Part shown: in pieces, positions 35,646 through 44,741 of the stretch | How positions within the stretch are numbered: the first letter of the stretch is position 1 | How the letters are laid out: each line of letters begins with the position of its first letter | Made by a program: the position numbers and the translations under genes | The notes under the pieces: model-generated | Seen by the model: the letters and a program-made list of their open reading frames with translations, nothing else | What the model was told of the DNA's origin: nothing | Databases searched by the model: none | DNA from: Pseudomonas lini | GTDB taxonomy: Bacteria; Pseudomonadota; Gammaproteobacteria; Pseudomonadales; Pseudomonadaceae | DNA length: 55,140 nt | Assembly (NCBI RefSeq): GCF_030812475.1 | Contig: NZ_JAUSSR010000024.1 | Coordinates: 1-55,140 of the forward strand | Direction of reading: 5' to 3'

Positions 35646-35649
35646 CGGC

Positions 35650-36351
35650 TCAGCATTCCCACTCGGAACGGCTGAACAGGTAGCCCTTGCCCCAGACGGT
35701 CTTGATCTTGCGCGCCTCGCCGGCGCAGTCGCCGAACTTGCGCCGCAATTTGGAAATCGCTACGTCCACCGAACGATCGGTGCCGTTGAATTCGATGCCG
35801 CGCAGGCGTTGCAGGATCTGGTCGCGGCTGAGCACTTCGCCGGCATGCCGGGCCAGCACCACCAGCAGGTTGTATTCGCCGCTGGACAGTTCGACCAGTT
35901 GCCCGCGCCAGGTCACGGTGCGTTCGGACAGGTCAATGCACAGATTGCCCATGAGAATGCGGTCGTTGACGGCCTGGGGTTCGCCCAGGCTGCTGCGCCG
36001 CAGCAAGGTCCGCACCCGGGCCAGCAGCACCCGCGGCTCGCAGGGCTTGGTGACGTAGTCATCGGCGCCCATTTCCAGGCCCAGTACCTGGTCATGGCTG
36101 TCGTCGCGGGCGGTGAGCATCAGGATCGGCAGCATGGCCGAATCGGCGCGCAGTAAACGACAGACTTGCAGGCCGTCGAGCCCCGGCAGCATCAGGTCGA
36201 GGATCACCAGGTCCGGGGGATCGAGCCGGGCCCGTTCGCGCACGTGGTCACCGCGGGCGATCACGCTGACGCAATAGCCGTTGCGTTCCAGGTAGCTGGC
36301 GATCAGCTCGGCGAGGGCGGTGTCGTCTTCGACCAGGAGGATGTTGGGCAT
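35650..36351 (-). CDS. OmpR/RstA-like response regulator
   Basis: A 233-residue regulator with a receiver (Glu8-Asp9-Asp10, Asp52 in LDLMLPGLDG, Lys in YVTKPCEP) and a winged-helix OmpR-type DNA-binding domain (VDVAISKLRRKFGDC...IKTVWGKGYLF). The start at 36351 gives MPNILLVEDD; the frame runs further upstream into REP sequence. Divergent from the RND adaptor gene, which is the most likely target. Confidence 0.9.
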   Translation of the reverse strand: MPNILLVEDDTALAELIASYLERNGYCVSVIARGDHVRERARLDPPDLVILDLMLPGLDGLQVCRLLRADSAMLPILMLTARDDSHDQVLGLEMGADDYVTKPCEPRVLLARVRTLLRRSSLGEPQAVNDRILMGNLCIDLSERTVTWRGQLVELSSGEYNLLVVLARHAGEVLSRDQILQRLRGIEFNGTDRSVDVAISKLRRKFGDCAGEARKIKTVWGKGYLFSRSEWEC

Positions 36352-36390
36352 GGGGGTGTTCCAGAAAGTGCTGTGGCGCCGGGCAGACCG

Positions 36391-36485
36391 CCTTCGCGAG
36401 CAGGCTCGCTCCCACAAGGGATCTCATTGGACACAAACTCTGTGTACACCTCTGAACCGCTGTGGGAGCGAGCCTGCTCGCGAAG
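36391..36485. repeat. REP pair with ACACAAA/TGTGT spacer
   Basis: Inverted GCGAGCAGGCTCGCTCCCAC and its mate enclose a spacer containing GGACACAAACTCTGTGTACA, related to spacers at 17.8, 44.6 and 49.0 kb. It lies in the control region between the response regulator and the RND adaptor. Confidence 0.85.
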
Positions 36486-36557
36486 ACGGCCTGACAGGCG
36501 CTAAAAAGTCTCAAGCTGCAAAGGATATACGCCCTCACCCACCCCCGTGCAAAACCC

Positions 36558-36574
36558 TTACACAATTTCACACA
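36558..36574 (+). promoter_or_regulatory. possible OmpR-type direct repeat before the RND adaptor
   Basis: TTACACAATTTCACACA contains TACACA and CACACA ten bases apart, the spacing typical of OmpR-family sites, 73-89 bases before the adaptor start. Candidate site for the divergent response regulator; weak evidence. Confidence 0.3.
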
Positions 36575-36646
36575 GCACCTACAAAGCTTCACCGCTACCC
36601 TCCTCGCCTCCCCGTAGGATGGCGGGGTCATTATTGGGGTAATTAC

Positions 36647-37804
36647 ATGTCAAACAACCTGCTTGCCAGGCTCAGCCTCATCGCACTGGCATTGACGCTG
36701 AGCGCTTGCGACAAGGCTCCGACTGCCGAAGAGCAGGCGCCTCTGGCCACGGTTCGCATCGAGACCCTTTCAGCCAGGCCGCTGTCGATCAGCAGCGAAT
36801 TGAGCGGGCGCATTGCCGCGCCGCGCATCGCCGAAGTCCGCGCCCGCGTGGCCGGCGTGGTGCTGCAACGGACCTTCCGTGAAGGCAGCGACGTGAAACA
36901 GGGCGACGTGCTGTTCCGCATCGACCCGGCGCCCTTCAAGGCAGACCTGGACAGTGCCGAGGCCGCGTTGCGCAAGGCCCAGGCCAATGCCTTCCAGGCG
37001 CGCTTGCAGGAGCAGCGCTACGCCCAGTTGATCGAAGGCAATGCCATCAGCGGCCAGGACTACGACAACGCCCGGGCGGCCGTGCGCCAGACCGCGGCCG
37101 ACGTCGCCGCCAACCAGGCCGCGGTGCAGCGGGCGAAACTCAACCTGGGCTACGCCACCGTCACCGCGCCGATTTCCGGGCGCATCGGTCGCGCGCTGGT
37201 CACCGAAGGCGCCCTGGTCGGGCAGAATGAAACCACGCCACTGGCCTTGATCCAGCAGTTGAACCCGATTCACGCCGACCTCACCCAGTCGACCCGTGAA
37301 CTCAACGACCTGCGCCGCAGCTTCCGCTCCGGCCAACTGCAGCAGGTCGGCCAGGGCCAGGCCAAGGCCACGCTGATCCAGGACGATGGCAGCCTCTATC
37401 CGTTGCCGGGCAAGTTGCTGTTCACCGACATCACGGTCGACCCGGGCACCGGCCAGATCATCCTGCGCAGCGAGTTCCCCAATCCGGACCTCGATTTGCT
37501 GCCGGGCAGCTTCGTTCGCGTGCGCCTGGAGCAAGCGGTGAACCAGCAAGGCATCAGCGTCCCGCAACGGGCCATCCAGCGTGACAGCGCCGGCATCGCG
37601 CAGGTGCTGTTGCTCGACGCCGAACAACGGGTCGGCCAGCAGCCGGTGGAACTGGGTCCCGTGCAGAACGATCGCTGGATCGTCACCGGCGGCCTCAAGG
37701 CCGGCGACCGCATCGTCGTCGAAGGCCTGCAACACGCCAAGCCCGGCGAAAAAGTGCAGATCGACGACACCCCTCTTCCCCTTGCCCAGGCTTCTGGTCA
37801 GTAA
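36647..37804 (+). CDS. RND efflux periplasmic adaptor lipoprotein
   Basis: A 385-residue membrane-fusion protein of the AcrA/MexA type. The lipobox LTLSAC places the lipidated Cys at 21. The lipoyl/hairpin region (VAGVVLQRTFREGSDVKQGDVLFRIDPAPF, then the coiled-coil hairpin, then LNLGYATVTAPISGRIGRALVTEGALV) and the beta-barrel and membrane-proximal parts are all present. The start at 36647 follows GGGGT weakly; the frame runs open upstream through REP DNA. It works with the pump encoded 15 bases downstream. Confidence 0.92.
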   Translation: MSNNLLARLSLIALALTLSACDKAPTAEEQAPLATVRIETLSARPLSISSELSGRIAAPRIAEVRARVAGVVLQRTFREGSDVKQGDVLFRIDPAPFKADLDSAEAALRKAQANAFQARLQEQRYAQLIEGNAISGQDYDNARAAVRQTAADVAANQAAVQRAKLNLGYATVTAPISGRIGRALVTEGALVGQNETTPLALIQQLNPIHADLTQSTRELNDLRRSFRSGQLQQVGQGQAKATLIQDDGSLYPLPGKLLFTDITVDPGTGQIILRSEFPNPDLDLLPGSFVRVRLEQAVNQQGISVPQRAIQRDSAGIAQVLLLDAEQRVGQQPVELGPVQNDRWIVTGGLKAGDRIVVEGLQHAKPGEKVQIDDTPLPLAQASGQ

Positions 37805-37819
37805 GCAGGACGCTTTTTT

Positions 37820-40800
37820 ATGCCGCAGTTCTTTATCGATCGCCCGGTGTTCGCCTGGGTGGTCGCCCTGTTTATCCTGCTGGCCGGTGCCCTGGCCATT
37901 CCGCAGTTGCCGGTGGCGCAGTACCCCGATGTCGCCCCGCCGCAGATCGAAATCTATGCCGTGTACCCGGGCGCTTCGGCGCAGACTGTCGACGAGAGCG
38001 TGGTCAGCCTGATCGAGGAAGAACTCAACGGCGCCGATCATTTGCTGTATTTCGAGTCGCAAAGCAGCCTTGGCAGCGCCACGATCAAGGCCACCTTCCA
38101 GCCGGGCACCAACCCGGAAATGGCCCAGGTCGATGTGCAGAACCGCCTCAAAGTCATCGAGTCGCGCCTGCCGCAAGCGGTCACTCAGCAGGGTTTGCAG
38201 GTGGAGAAAGTCTCCGCCGGTTTCCTGCTGCTGATCACCCTGACCTCTAGCGACGGCAAGCTCGACGACGTGGCGCTCAGCGATTACCTGGCGCGCAACG
38301 TGATGAACGAGATCAAGCGCCTGGACGGGGTCGGCAAGGCCCAGCTGTACGGTGCGGAACGGGCGATGCGCATCTGGATCGACCCGCGCAAACTCATTGG
38401 ATTCAATCTGACCCCGGCCGACGTCAACGCCGCCATCGTCGCGCAGAACGCCCAGGTGTCGGCCGGCAGCATTGGCGATCTGCCGACCCGCAGCACCCAG
38501 GAAATCACCGCGACCATTATGGTCAAGGGCCAGCTGTCGACCCCGGAAGAATTCGCCGACATCGTGCTCAAAGCCAACCCCGACGGTTCTACCGTGCGCA
38601 TCGGCGATGTGGCGCGGGTCGAGATCGGCAGTCAGGAATACCAGTTCGGCACGCGCCTGAACGGCAAGCCATCCACCGCGGTCGGCGTGCAATTGTCCCC
38701 CGGCGCCAATGCCCTGAGCACTGCGACGCTGGTGCGGGCGAAGATGGATGAACTGGCGCGCTACTTCCCGGCCAATGTGGAATACAAGATCCCGTACGAC
38801 ACTTCGCCCTTCGTCAAGGTCTCGATCACCAAGGTGGTCTACACACTCGTCGAGGCGATGGTGCTGGTGTTCGCGGTGATGTTCCTGTTCCTGCAAAACA
38901 TCCGTTACACGCTGATTCCGACCCTGGTGGTGCCGGTGGCGCTGATGGGCACCTTCGCAACCATGTTGGCCCTGGGTTTCTCGATCAACGTGCTGACCAT
39001 GTTCGGCATGGTCCTGGCCATCGGCATCCTGGTGGACGATGCGATCGTTGTGGTGGAAAACGTCGAGCGGATCATGGTCAGCGAAGGCCTGTCGCCCAAG
39101 GAGGCGACGCGCAAGGCGATGCAGCAGATTACCGGTGCGATCATCGGCATCACCCTGGTGCTGGTGGCGGTGTTCATTCCCATGGCGTTCATGCAGGGCT
39201 CGGTCGGGGTGATCTACCGGCAATTCTCCTTGTCGATGGCGACCTCGATCCTGTTCTCGGCCTTCCTCGCCCTGACCTTGACCCCGGCGCTCTGCGCGAC
39301 CTTGCTCAAGCCGATCGCCAAGGGCGAGCATCATGAAAAACGCGGATTCTTCGGCTGGTTCAACCGCCGCTTCGAACAACTGACCCTGCGTTACCAGGGC
39401 TGGGTCGCCTATGCATTGAAACGCACCGGTCGCTACCTGTTGATCTACGGCGTGCTGTTGATCGGCCTGGGTATTTGCTTCAGTCGCCTGCCCTCCTCGT
39501 TCCTGCCGGTGGAAGACCAGGGCTATACCATCACCGACGTACAACTGCCGCCGGGCGCGAGCAGGAACCGCACGGTGCAGGTCGTCGAGCAGATCGAAGC
39601 GCACAACGCCACTGAACCCGGGGTCGGCGACAGCACGGTGATCCTTGGTTTCAGCTTTTCCGGCAGCGGCCAGAACGCGGCGCTGGCGTTCACCACGCTC
39701 AAGGACTGGTCCGATCGCGGCAGCGACGATTCGGCCAGTTCGATTGCCGACCGCGCCAATATCGCATTGAGCCAGGTCAAGGACGCCGTGGCCTTCGCCG
39801 TGCTGCCGCCGCCCGTGGATGGCCTCGGCACCTCCAGCGGTTTCGAGTTCCGCCTGCAGGATCGCGGCGGCCTCGGCCATGCCACGTTGATGCAGGCGCG
39901 CACCGAGCTGCTAGCGGCCGCTGAAAAAAGCCCGATCCTGATGAACGTGCGCGAAAGCGCCCTGGCCGAAGCGCCGCAGGTGCAGCTTGAGGTCGACCGC
40001 AAACAGGCCAACGCGCTGGGGGTGTCCTTTGCCGACATCGGCAGCGTGCTGTCCACCGCGGTCGGTTCCGCCTATATCAACGACTTCCCCAATCAGGGGC
40101 GAATGCAGCGGGTGGTGGTCCAGGCCGAAGGCGATCAGCGCAGCCAGGTCGCCGATCTATTGAATATGCATGTGCGCAACAGCGCTGGAAATATGGTGCC
40201 GATGTCGGCCTTCGTCCAGGCCAAATGGACGCAAGGCCCGGCGCAATTGACTCGCTACAACGGCTACCCGGCGATCAGCATTTCCGGTGAACCGAAACCG
40301 GGCCACAGTACTGGCGAGGCCATGGCGGAAATCGAACGGCTGGTGGCGCTTGGCCCGGCGGGACTGGGCCAGGAATGGACTGGATTGTCGCTGCAGGAGC
40401 GCCTGTCCGGCAGCCAGGCGCCGATCCTGCTCGGGCTGTCGTTGCTGATCGTGTTCCTGTGCCTGGCGGCGCTGTATGAAAGCTGGTCGATTCCGACCTC
40501 GGTGTTGCTGGTGGTGCCGCTCGGCGTGCTCGGTGCGGTATTGGCCGTGACCCTGCGCGGGATGCCCAACGACGTGTTCTTCAAGGTCGGGCTGATCACC
40601 ATCATCGGCCTTTCGGCGAAGAATGCGATCCTGATCATCGAATTCGCCAAGAGCCTGGTCGACGAAGGTCACGACCTGATCGACGCCACGCTGCAGGCTG
40701 CGCGGTTGCGGTTGCGGCCTATCGTCATGACTTCCCTGGCCTTCATCCTCGGTGTGGTGCCGCTGGCGATTGCCACGGGTGCCAGCTCGGCAAGCCAGCA

Positions 40801-40918
40801 GGCCATTGGCACCGGAGTGATTGGCGGGATGATCACCGCGACCCTGGCGGTGCTGTTTGTGCCGGTGTTTTTCGTGGTGGTGATGAAGCTGGTGCGCAAG
40901 CGCCCTGACGATATCTAG
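37820..40918 (+). CDS. RND multidrug efflux pump, HAE1 family
   Basis: A 1032-residue inner-membrane proton/drug antiporter of the AcrB/MexB/MexK type. It has the N-terminal FFIDRPVFAWVVALFILLAG, twelve membrane spans, two large periplasmic loops, and the proton-relay pair of Asp in TM4 (GILVDDAIVVVENVERIM) with Lys in TM10 (GLSAKNAILIIEFAK). No outer-membrane factor gene follows, so the system probably uses one encoded elsewhere (an OprM or TolC type). No TetR repressor is adjacent; control by the divergent two-component system is inferred. Confidence 0.93.
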   Translation: MPQFFIDRPVFAWVVALFILLAGALAIPQLPVAQYPDVAPPQIEIYAVYPGASAQTVDESVVSLIEEELNGADHLLYFESQSSLGSATIKATFQPGTNPEMAQVDVQNRLKVIESRLPQAVTQQGLQVEKVSAGFLLLITLTSSDGKLDDVALSDYLARNVMNEIKRLDGVGKAQLYGAERAMRIWIDPRKLIGFNLTPADVNAAIVAQNAQVSAGSIGDLPTRSTQEITATIMVKGQLSTPEEFADIVLKANPDGSTVRIGDVARVEIGSQEYQFGTRLNGKPSTAVGVQLSPGANALSTATLVRAKMDELARYFPANVEYKIPYDTSPFVKVSITKVVYTLVEAMVLVFAVMFLFLQNIRYTLIPTLVVPVALMGTFATMLALGFSINVLTMFGMVLAIGILVDDAIVVVENVERIMVSEGLSPKEATRKAMQQITGAIIGITLVLVAVFIPMAFMQGSVGVIYRQFSLSMATSILFSAFLALTLTPALCATLLKPIAKGEHHEKRGFFGWFNRRFEQLTLRYQGWVAYALKRTGRYLLIYGVLLIGLGICFSRLPSSFLPVEDQGYTITDVQLPPGASRNRTVQVVEQIEAHNATEPGVGDSTVILGFSFSGSGQNAALAFTTLKDWSDRGSDDSASSIADRANIALSQVKDAVAFAVLPPPVDGLGTSSGFEFRLQDRGGLGHATLMQARTELLAAAEKSPILMNVRESALAEAPQVQLEVDRKQANALGVSFADIGSVLSTAVGSAYINDFPNQGRMQRVVVQAEGDQRSQVADLLNMHVRNSAGNMVPMSAFVQAKWTQGPAQLTRYNGYPAISISGEPKPGHSTGEAMAEIERLVALGPAGLGQEWTGLSLQERLSGSQAPILLGLSLLIVFLCLAALYESWSIPTSVLLVVPLGVLGAVLAVTLRGMPNDVFFKVGLITIIGLSAKNAILIIEFAKSLVDEGHDLIDATLQAARLRLRPIVMTSLAFILGVVPLAIATGASSASQQAIGTGVIGGMITATLAVLFVPVFFVVVMKLVRKRPDDI

Positions 40919-40933
40919 CCCACACCCCCCCCC

Positions 40934-41024
40934 CTGTAGGAGCTGGCTTGCCAGCGAAGGGGCCCTGGAACACATCGTTCTTGAGGCCGCCTTCGCTGGC
41001 AAGCCAGCTCCTACAGGGGGGTGT
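40934..41024. repeat. REP pair
   Basis: Inverted GTAGGAGCTGGCTTGCCAGC palindromes around a 30-base spacer between the RND pump and the DUF1345 gene. Confidence 0.85.
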
Positions 41025-41081
41025 GTGGGCTTCACGACTGTGGTGCTATGGTGTTTACACACCCTCGCCCTTCGAGTAAAC

Positions 41082-41723
41082 ATGCCCCTCCTCGCCCGCA
41101 CCCACCCGCGCCTGTCCGCCGCCGCCACGCTCGGCATCGCCGTGGGCATCCTGGCACCTGCCGATTCGATCATCAGCAAAATCCTCTTCGGCTGGAATGC
41201 CGGGGTATGGACCTACCTGATCCTGATGTTCTGGCTCACCGCGCGCGCCAAAGCGCCCGACGTGAAGCGCATTGCCGAAGTCGAGGATGAAAACGCCGGG
41301 CTGGTGCTGTTCGTCGTGTGCATCGCCGCGATTGCCAGCCTGGCGACCATTGCCTTCGAACTGGCCGGCAGCAGGGACCTGGAAACCACCCGCAAGCTGC
41401 TGCACTACGGTTTCACCGCGCTGACCGTGATTGGCTCCTGGCTGCTGATCGGGGTAATCTTCAGCGTGCACTACGCACGACTGTTCTACACCTGGGACGG
41501 CAAAGACCCGGGGCTGCGTTTTGCCGAAGGTTTGACGACCCCTGATTACTGGGACTTCCTGTACTTCTCGTTCACCATCGGCGTGGCGGTGCAGACCGCG
41601 GATGTAGGGGTGGCGACCCGGGAGTTGCGCAAGATCGTACTGGCACAGTCGCTGATCGGCTTTGTGTTCAATACGGCCATCCTCGGCTTCTCGATCAACA
41701 TCGCGGCAGGCCTGTTCAACTGA
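41082..41723 (+). CDS. DUF1345 membrane protein
   Basis: A 213-residue inner-membrane protein with five or six hydrophobic segments and the DUF1345 hallmark late motif DYWDFLYFSFTIGVAVQTADV, which resembles the selectivity-filter region of small potassium channels. The family's function is unknown. The ATG at 41082 is chosen because upstream in-frame sequence is REP-derived. No clear operon partner. Confidence 0.85.
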   Translation: MPLLARTHPRLSAAATLGIAVGILAPADSIISKILFGWNAGVWTYLILMFWLTARAKAPDVKRIAEVEDENAGLVLFVVCIAAIASLATIAFELAGSRDLETTRKLLHYGFTALTVIGSWLLIGVIFSVHYARLFYTWDGKDPGLRFAEGLTTPDYWDFLYFSFTIGVAVQTADVGVATRELRKIVLAQSLIGFVFNTAILGFSINIAAGLFN

Positions 41724-41799
41724 TCCGTGCACAAACGTTCTAGCCGCCACCCTCGACACAGGCGTTCAATACCCCGGCAATCCGTTTCGCAGGTGCAGC

Positions 41800-42639
41800 A
41801 TGACCACTCACAACTGGATCGACCTGGCCCAGGACGCCGACACCGGCATCGAGACGCTGCGCGCGCATTTCAGAGGCCACGCCTACGACCCCCATTGGCA
41901 TGACAGCTATCTGGTGGGCGTTACCGAGCAAGGGGTTCAGCAGTTTCACTGTCGGAGGGCGAAACATCAAAGTACCCCGGGCAAGGTGTTTCTGCTCGAA
42001 CCCGGTGATATCCATGACGGCGAAGCACCGACCGAGGACGGCTTCACCTATCGCATGCTGTACCTCGATCCGCAGTGGTTGCAGCGTGAACTCATTACGG
42101 TGTTCGACAAAGCTCCCGACAACAGTCAATTGAGTTTCGCCAATACCCTGGCCACTGACGTGCGTCTGGCCCATGCCACAAGCCTGGCATTTGAAGCCCT
42201 GCATCAGGGCGAGCTGAAGATCGTGCGCCAGACCGCACTCGACGGGCTGCTCGAACGCCTGACCGGTCATCTGCACTGGCGGGCTCGTTATGGCGAGGAT
42301 CCAAGGCTGCCGTTGGTGGCGCAGAGGGCTCGGGAGTATCTGCACGCCAACGCTCGATACGACATCGGTCTCGATCAATTGGCTGCGGCAACGGGCGTCG
42401 ATCGCTTCCGCCTGACCCGCGCGTTCAAGGCAGCTTTTGGTATCGCACCCCACGCCTACCTGGTGCAACTGCGCCTGGCTACAGCTCGTAGAATGCTGGC
42501 CCGGGGTGAGCAACCGGCGACGGTGGCCATGGAGTTGGGGTTTGCCGATCAGAGCCATCTGGGCCGTTGGTTCGTGCGCGCCTACGGCCTGACGCCCGCA
42601 CTGTATCGCAAGCGCTGCTCAAATCTTCCAGACAGATAA
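41800..42639 (+). CDS. AraC-family transcriptional regulator
   Basis: A 279-residue regulator with an N-terminal cupin-like sensing domain (AYDPHWHDSYLVGVTEQGVQ, GDIHDGEAPTEDGF) and a C-terminal AraC domain with two helix-turn-helix units (IGLDQLAAATGVDRFRLTRAFKAAFG and PATVAMELGFADQSHLGRWF). It lies 51 bases before a LysE exporter gene on the same strand, a common pairing in which the regulator controls the exporter. The ligand is unknown. Confidence 0.9.
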   Translation: MTTHNWIDLAQDADTGIETLRAHFRGHAYDPHWHDSYLVGVTEQGVQQFHCRRAKHQSTPGKVFLLEPGDIHDGEAPTEDGFTYRMLYLDPQWLQRELITVFDKAPDNSQLSFANTLATDVRLAHATSLAFEALHQGELKIVRQTALDGLLERLTGHLHWRARYGEDPRLPLVAQRAREYLHANARYDIGLDQLAAATGVDRFRLTRAFKAAFGIAPHAYLVQLRLATARRMLARGEQPATVAMELGFADQSHLGRWFVRAYGLTPALYRKRCSNLPDR

Positions 42640-42690
42640 CCCGGCAACTGTGAAGATCGTGTTCAATGATTTTCACCGGAGTTGCCTGCG

Positions 42691-43299
42691 ATGTTGTCTT
42701 CTTTCCCGACGCTCTTGCCCTTCCTGTTATTTGCGTTCGTGGCCTCGATCACCCCCGGCCCGACCAATATCCTGGTGTTGAGCAACAGTGCCCGATATGG
42801 ATTGGCAGCGGCGGTGCCGATCATCTTCGGCGCCTGTGCCAGCGCCGCGACCATTGTGCTGCTGGTCGGCACCGGAGCCGGTTCGACGTTGACCGCGCTG
42901 CCCATCGTGCAATCGACGATGCAGTGGGTGGGCGTGACCTGGTTGAGTTATCTGGCGTGGCAGACATTCTGCGCCCCCGCTGAAGGCCTCGAAACGAATG
43001 ACAGCGACGCTCGCCTCGGATGGGTGGGAGCCGCCAGTCTGCAATTGATCAACCCGAAAACCTGGATGATGGCGCTGGCCGTTGTCAGCGTGTTCGCCGG
43101 GAACGGCGAACAGCGCCTTGGCCATGTGTTGTATTTGTCCGCAGCTTTTTTCCTGATCTCCCTGCCGTGCCTGGGGGTCTGGGCATTGCTCGGCGCCGGT
43201 TCGACGCGCTGGTTGCGCTCGCCACAAGCGATGCAGCGTTTCAACCGTTGCATGGCCTTGTTGCTGCTGGGATCGACCTGGCTGACTGTGTTGGCCTGA
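42691..43299 (+). CDS. LysE-family amino-acid exporter
   Basis: A 202-residue membrane protein of the LysE/RhtB superfamily: ITPGPTNILVLSNSARYG near the N-terminus (the conserved PGP), six hydrophobic spans, and NPKTWMMALAV in the middle. GGAG lies nine bases before the ATG. It probably exports an amino acid or related compound under control of the preceding AraC regulator. Confidence 0.9.
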   Translation: MLSSFPTLLPFLLFAFVASITPGPTNILVLSNSARYGLAAAVPIIFGACASAATIVLLVGTGAGSTLTALPIVQSTMQWVGVTWLSYLAWQTFCAPAEGLETNDSDARLGWVGAASLQLINPKTWMMALAVVSVFAGNGEQRLGHVLYLSAAFFLISLPCLGVWALLGAGSTRWLRSPQAMQRFNRCMALLLLGSTWLTVLA

Positions 43300-43302
43300 G
43301 GC

Positions 43303-43374
43303 AGCTTTCGCTGGCAAGCCAGCTCCTACAGGGTCACGCCAAACCCTGTAGGAACCGGCTTGCCGGCGAAGGCG
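43303..43374. repeat. REP pair
   Basis: TTCGCTGGCAAGCCAGCTCC and a variant inverted unit (GGAACCGGCTTGCCGGCGAA) directly after the LysE gene, with a short spacer of 15-20 bases. Confidence 0.85.
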
Positions 43375-43470
43375 TCTACATTGCCACTACACGACTGACT
43401 GCCACCCATCAGTATTTTTTGCTCCTCGATCAATCAGGCACTTGACGGCGGATTCCTTTTTGGTGTCTTC

Positions 43471-43484
43471 TGAAACCGGTTTCA
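43471..43484. promoter_or_regulatory. PtxS operator before ptxS
   Basis: TGAAACCGGTTTCA is a perfect 14-base palindrome, the recognition sequence reported for PtxS. It lies 47-60 bases before the ptxS start, consistent with autoregulation. A further TTTCA half-site lies at 43522-43526. Confidence 0.88.
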
Positions 43485-43530
43485 GTGCTCTGCACAAAAC
43501 CTTATAAATCCAATAAGAAGGTTTCAGACC

Positions 43531-44556
43531 GTGAACGATTTCTCCGCCGCCCAGCGCAGCCGTGTGACCATGCTCGACGTGGCTGAACATGCCAAGGTGT
43601 CCAAGGCCAGCGTCTCGCGGTTCATCGGCGAAGACCGCGCCCTGCTCTCCGATGCGATCGCCCTGCGCATCGAGCAGGCGATTGCCGAACTGGGCTACCG
43701 CCCGAACCAAATGGCCCGTGGTCTGAAACGCGGGCGCACCCGCCTGATCGGCATGCTGGTAGCCGATATCCGCAACCCTTATTCGATTGCCGTGATGCAC
43801 GGGGTGGAAACCGCCTGCCGTCAGCATGGCTACAGCCTGGTGGTGTGCAACACTGACCGCGATGACGAGCAGGAACGCCAGCACCTGGCCCTGCTGCGCT
43901 CCTACAACATCGAAGGTTTGATCGTTAACACCCTCGGCCATCATCGCGACGAATTGCGCGAACTGCATCGGGAAATGCCTCTGGTGCTGGTAGACCGTAA
44001 AGTCGAGCAACTGGAGAGCGATCTGGTCGGGCTGGACAACCCGGCAGCAGTCGAGATGGCGCTCGCGCACCTTGAAGATCGCGGCTACCGCGACGTGCTG
44101 CTGGTCACCGAACCGTTCGACGGCACCAGTTCGCGAATCGAGCGGGTCAGCAGCTTCAAGACGCAAATTGCCCGGCGTCCAGCCCTTCGCGGCACGCTTA
44201 TCGAAACCGGCAGTGAACTGACGGCGCAGTTGAAAATGTTCCTCGATAACCCAGGCCCCGGGCCGAAAGCCCTGTTCTGCGCCAATGGTATTGCGGCGCT
44301 GGCCAGCACCCATTCGCTGCGCGATTTGCAGTGCAACCTGTTCGAGGATGTCGGCCTGATCGCCCTCGATGACCTGGACTGGTACCCGCTGGTGGGCAGC
44401 GGCATCACCGCCCTCGCCCAGCCAACGGCGCAGATTGGTGCCAGTGCGTTCGAGTGTTTGCTCAAGCGGTTGCGCGGGGATGACGGGCCGGTGCGGACTG
44501 TGGATTTTTCAGCGCGGTTGATTGTGCGGGGGTCGACGCTTGGAAATTTCTGGTGA
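43531..44556 (+). CDS. ptxS: LacI-family repressor of 2-ketogluconate use
   Basis: A 341-residue LacI regulator. The helix-turn-helix (VTMLDVAEHAKVSKASVSRFIG) and hinge helix (NQMARGLKRGRTRLIG) are followed by a periplasmic-binding-like effector domain that binds 2-ketogluconate. The start is GTG with AGAAGG nine bases upstream. Next to the kgu operon as in P. aeruginosa and P. putida, and with perfect operators before itself and kguE. The usual neighbour ptxR is not present here. Confidence 0.93.
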   Translation: MNDFSAAQRSRVTMLDVAEHAKVSKASVSRFIGEDRALLSDAIALRIEQAIAELGYRPNQMARGLKRGRTRLIGMLVADIRNPYSIAVMHGVETACRQHGYSLVVCNTDRDDEQERQHLALLRSYNIEGLIVNTLGHHRDELRELHREMPLVLVDRKVEQLESDLVGLDNPAAVEMALAHLEDRGYRDVLLVTEPFDGTSSRIERVSSFKTQIARRPALRGTLIETGSELTAQLKMFLDNPGPGPKALFCANGIAALASTHSLRDLQCNLFEDVGLIALDDLDWYPLVGSGITALAQPTAQIGASAFECLLKRLRGDDGPVRTVDFSARLIVRGSTLGNFW

Positions 44557-44568
44557 ATGTCCGGGCCC

Positions 44569-44665
44569 CTTCGCGAGCAGGCTCGCTCCCACAGTGGTCT
44601 TTTTGTCGTACACAAAATCTGTGTCCACCGAAGACCCTTGTGGGAGCGAGCCTGCTCGCGAAGGG
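44569..44665. repeat. REP pair with ACACAAA/TGTGT spacer
   Basis: Inverted GCGAGCAGGCTCGCTCCCAC palindromes around a spacer with TACACAAAATCTGTGTCCAC, between ptxS and kguE. Confidence 0.85.
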
Positions 44666-44714
44666 CCCCTGAAGAACGCTACAAGACTCAGCAGCCCTTT
44701 TTTTTGAACAAAAA

Positions 44715-44728
44715 TGAAACCGGTTTCA
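44715..44728. promoter_or_regulatory. PtxS operator before kguE
   Basis: A second perfect TGAAACCGGTTTCA, ending 13 bases before the kguE ATG, so PtxS bound here would block transcription or initiation of the kgu operon. Confidence 0.88.
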
Positions 44729-44741
44729 GAGGTCAATAACA

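Noticed and set aside
36770..39880. 1036-codon minus strand frame opposite the RND genes
   Set aside because: Its residues are His/Gln/Arg/Gly-rich without domains, typical of antisense frames; the + strand carries the complete RND adaptor and pump.
43303..43374. GC-rich hairpin after the LysE gene as an intrinsic terminator
   Set aside because: The hairpin is a REP unit without a T tract; the same sequence recurs in many other gaps.
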